A stretch of DNA of 64,000 nucleotides, from NCBI RefSeq assembly GCF_002549795.1, contig NZ_CP021435.1:1-64000 (forward strand). The letters run 5' to 3'. A model generated the notes under the pieces. The model was not told the DNA's origin and made no database searches. It was given only the letters and a program-made list of their open reading frames with translations. Made by a program: the position numbers and the translations under genes. Source of the DNA: Halomonas beimenensis. Lineage in GTDB: Bacteria > Pseudomonadota > Gammaproteobacteria > Pseudomonadales > Halomonadaceae. Below, piece after piece: positions 63,813 through 64,000 of this stretch. The first letter of the stretch is position 1. Each line of letters starts with the position of its first letter.

Positions 63813-64000
63813 GCCGGGCTGGCTCAAGCGCTGGCATGACCGGCGCCGGCTGTGGGCCTGGCTCGCGGGGGCGGCGACGCTGGTCGTCGCCTGGGGCAGC
63901 CTGATGCCGTCCGGCGAGCTCCCCGAGTCGCTGCCCTGGGACAAGGCCAGCCATTTCCTCGGCTATGCCGGGGTGGCCGGCCTGACCGGACTCGCCGGGG
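63805..64000 (+). CDS. VanZ-like family protein, truncated by window edge
   Basis: Starts ATG 63805 inside the hemE stop region (8-nt overlap) and is open to the right edge. Visible residues: [20 protein letters not shown], a first membrane helix ([15 protein letters not shown]), then [20 protein letters not shown], the VanZ-like signature (D-K-x-x-H-F). The complete protein should have four helices; function is unclear (membrane protein of the VanZ/phosphotransbutyrylase-like family). Translational coupling to hemE is probable. Confidence 0.8.
   Translation, partial: MPEPGWLKRWHDRRRLWAWLAGAATLVVAWGSLMPSGELPESLPWDKASHFLGYAGVAGLTGLAG

Overview
This window is a high-GC (roughly two-thirds G+C by eye), gene-dense stretch of a gammaproteobacterial chromosome. 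The gene content and order (dnaA-dnaN-recF-gyrB, gmhB, glyS-glyQ; gshB-tonB-algH-ruvX; zapA/6S RNA/fau beside ygfB-pepP-ubiH-ubiI) recall Pseudomonas and relatives, and the overall mix (heptose core genes with KdkA/OpsX, an NhaC-type Na+/H+ antiporter, abundant palindromic intergenic repeats) fits best with Halomonas or another Halomonadaceae. The genus is an inference from gene content and recollection of related genomes, not from a search.

Layout. 1-258: probable oriC with four DnaA boxes and the dnaA promoter. 259-6483: dnaA, dnaN, recF, gyrB. Four parS centromere sites lie at 3.35-7.5 kb, two of them inside recF and one over the 5' end of gmhB. 6660-10576: gmhB and glyQS (minus strand). 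10863-21938: lipopolysaccharide inner-core cluster (hldD, waaF, an OpgB-like transferase, a WaaE-like GT2, a GT4, a GT90/LpsA-like enzyme, kdkA, opsX-like heptosyltransferase, hldE, waaA). Together with gmhB this supplies most of the ADP-heptose pathway and the assembly of a core that probably carries phosphorylated Kdo. 21952-24728: rpiA, ilvA preceded by a 143-nt palindromic element, and a 31-residue membrane peptide. 24840-30703: fau, 6S RNA and zapA on the minus strand; ygfB, pepP, ubiH, ubiI on the plus strand. 30827-34946: gpmI-envC-ctpA operon (minus). 35146-40975: rhodanese protein, secB, rsmE, CvfB-like protein, gshB, tonB, algH, ruvX. 41015-43870: pyrB, a Cys-rich DUF6455-like protein behind an FNR-like box and a 24-bp palindrome, and a Bcr/CflA exporter.

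43959-52564 is the catabolic part: hmgA-fahA-maiA (homogentisate to fumarate and acetoacetate) opposite a MarR regulator with two matching palindromic operators; an IclR regulator opposite a D-amino-acid lyase; and a nucleobase permease with an 8-oxoguanine-type deaminase. 52773-64000 holds an EamA exporter, serA, xseB-ispA-dxs-djlA (isoprenoid precursors), an NhaC antiporter, ribA-trhA, hemE, and the start of a VanZ-like gene cut by the window edge.

No tRNA, rRNA, CRISPR array, prophage or intact insertion sequence was recognised. The window is almost entirely core chromosome. The most notable features are the oriC-proximal parS cluster coded within proteins, three distinct classes of palindromic intergenic repeats, the shared CATG start of kdkA/opsX, and several sharp candidate operators.
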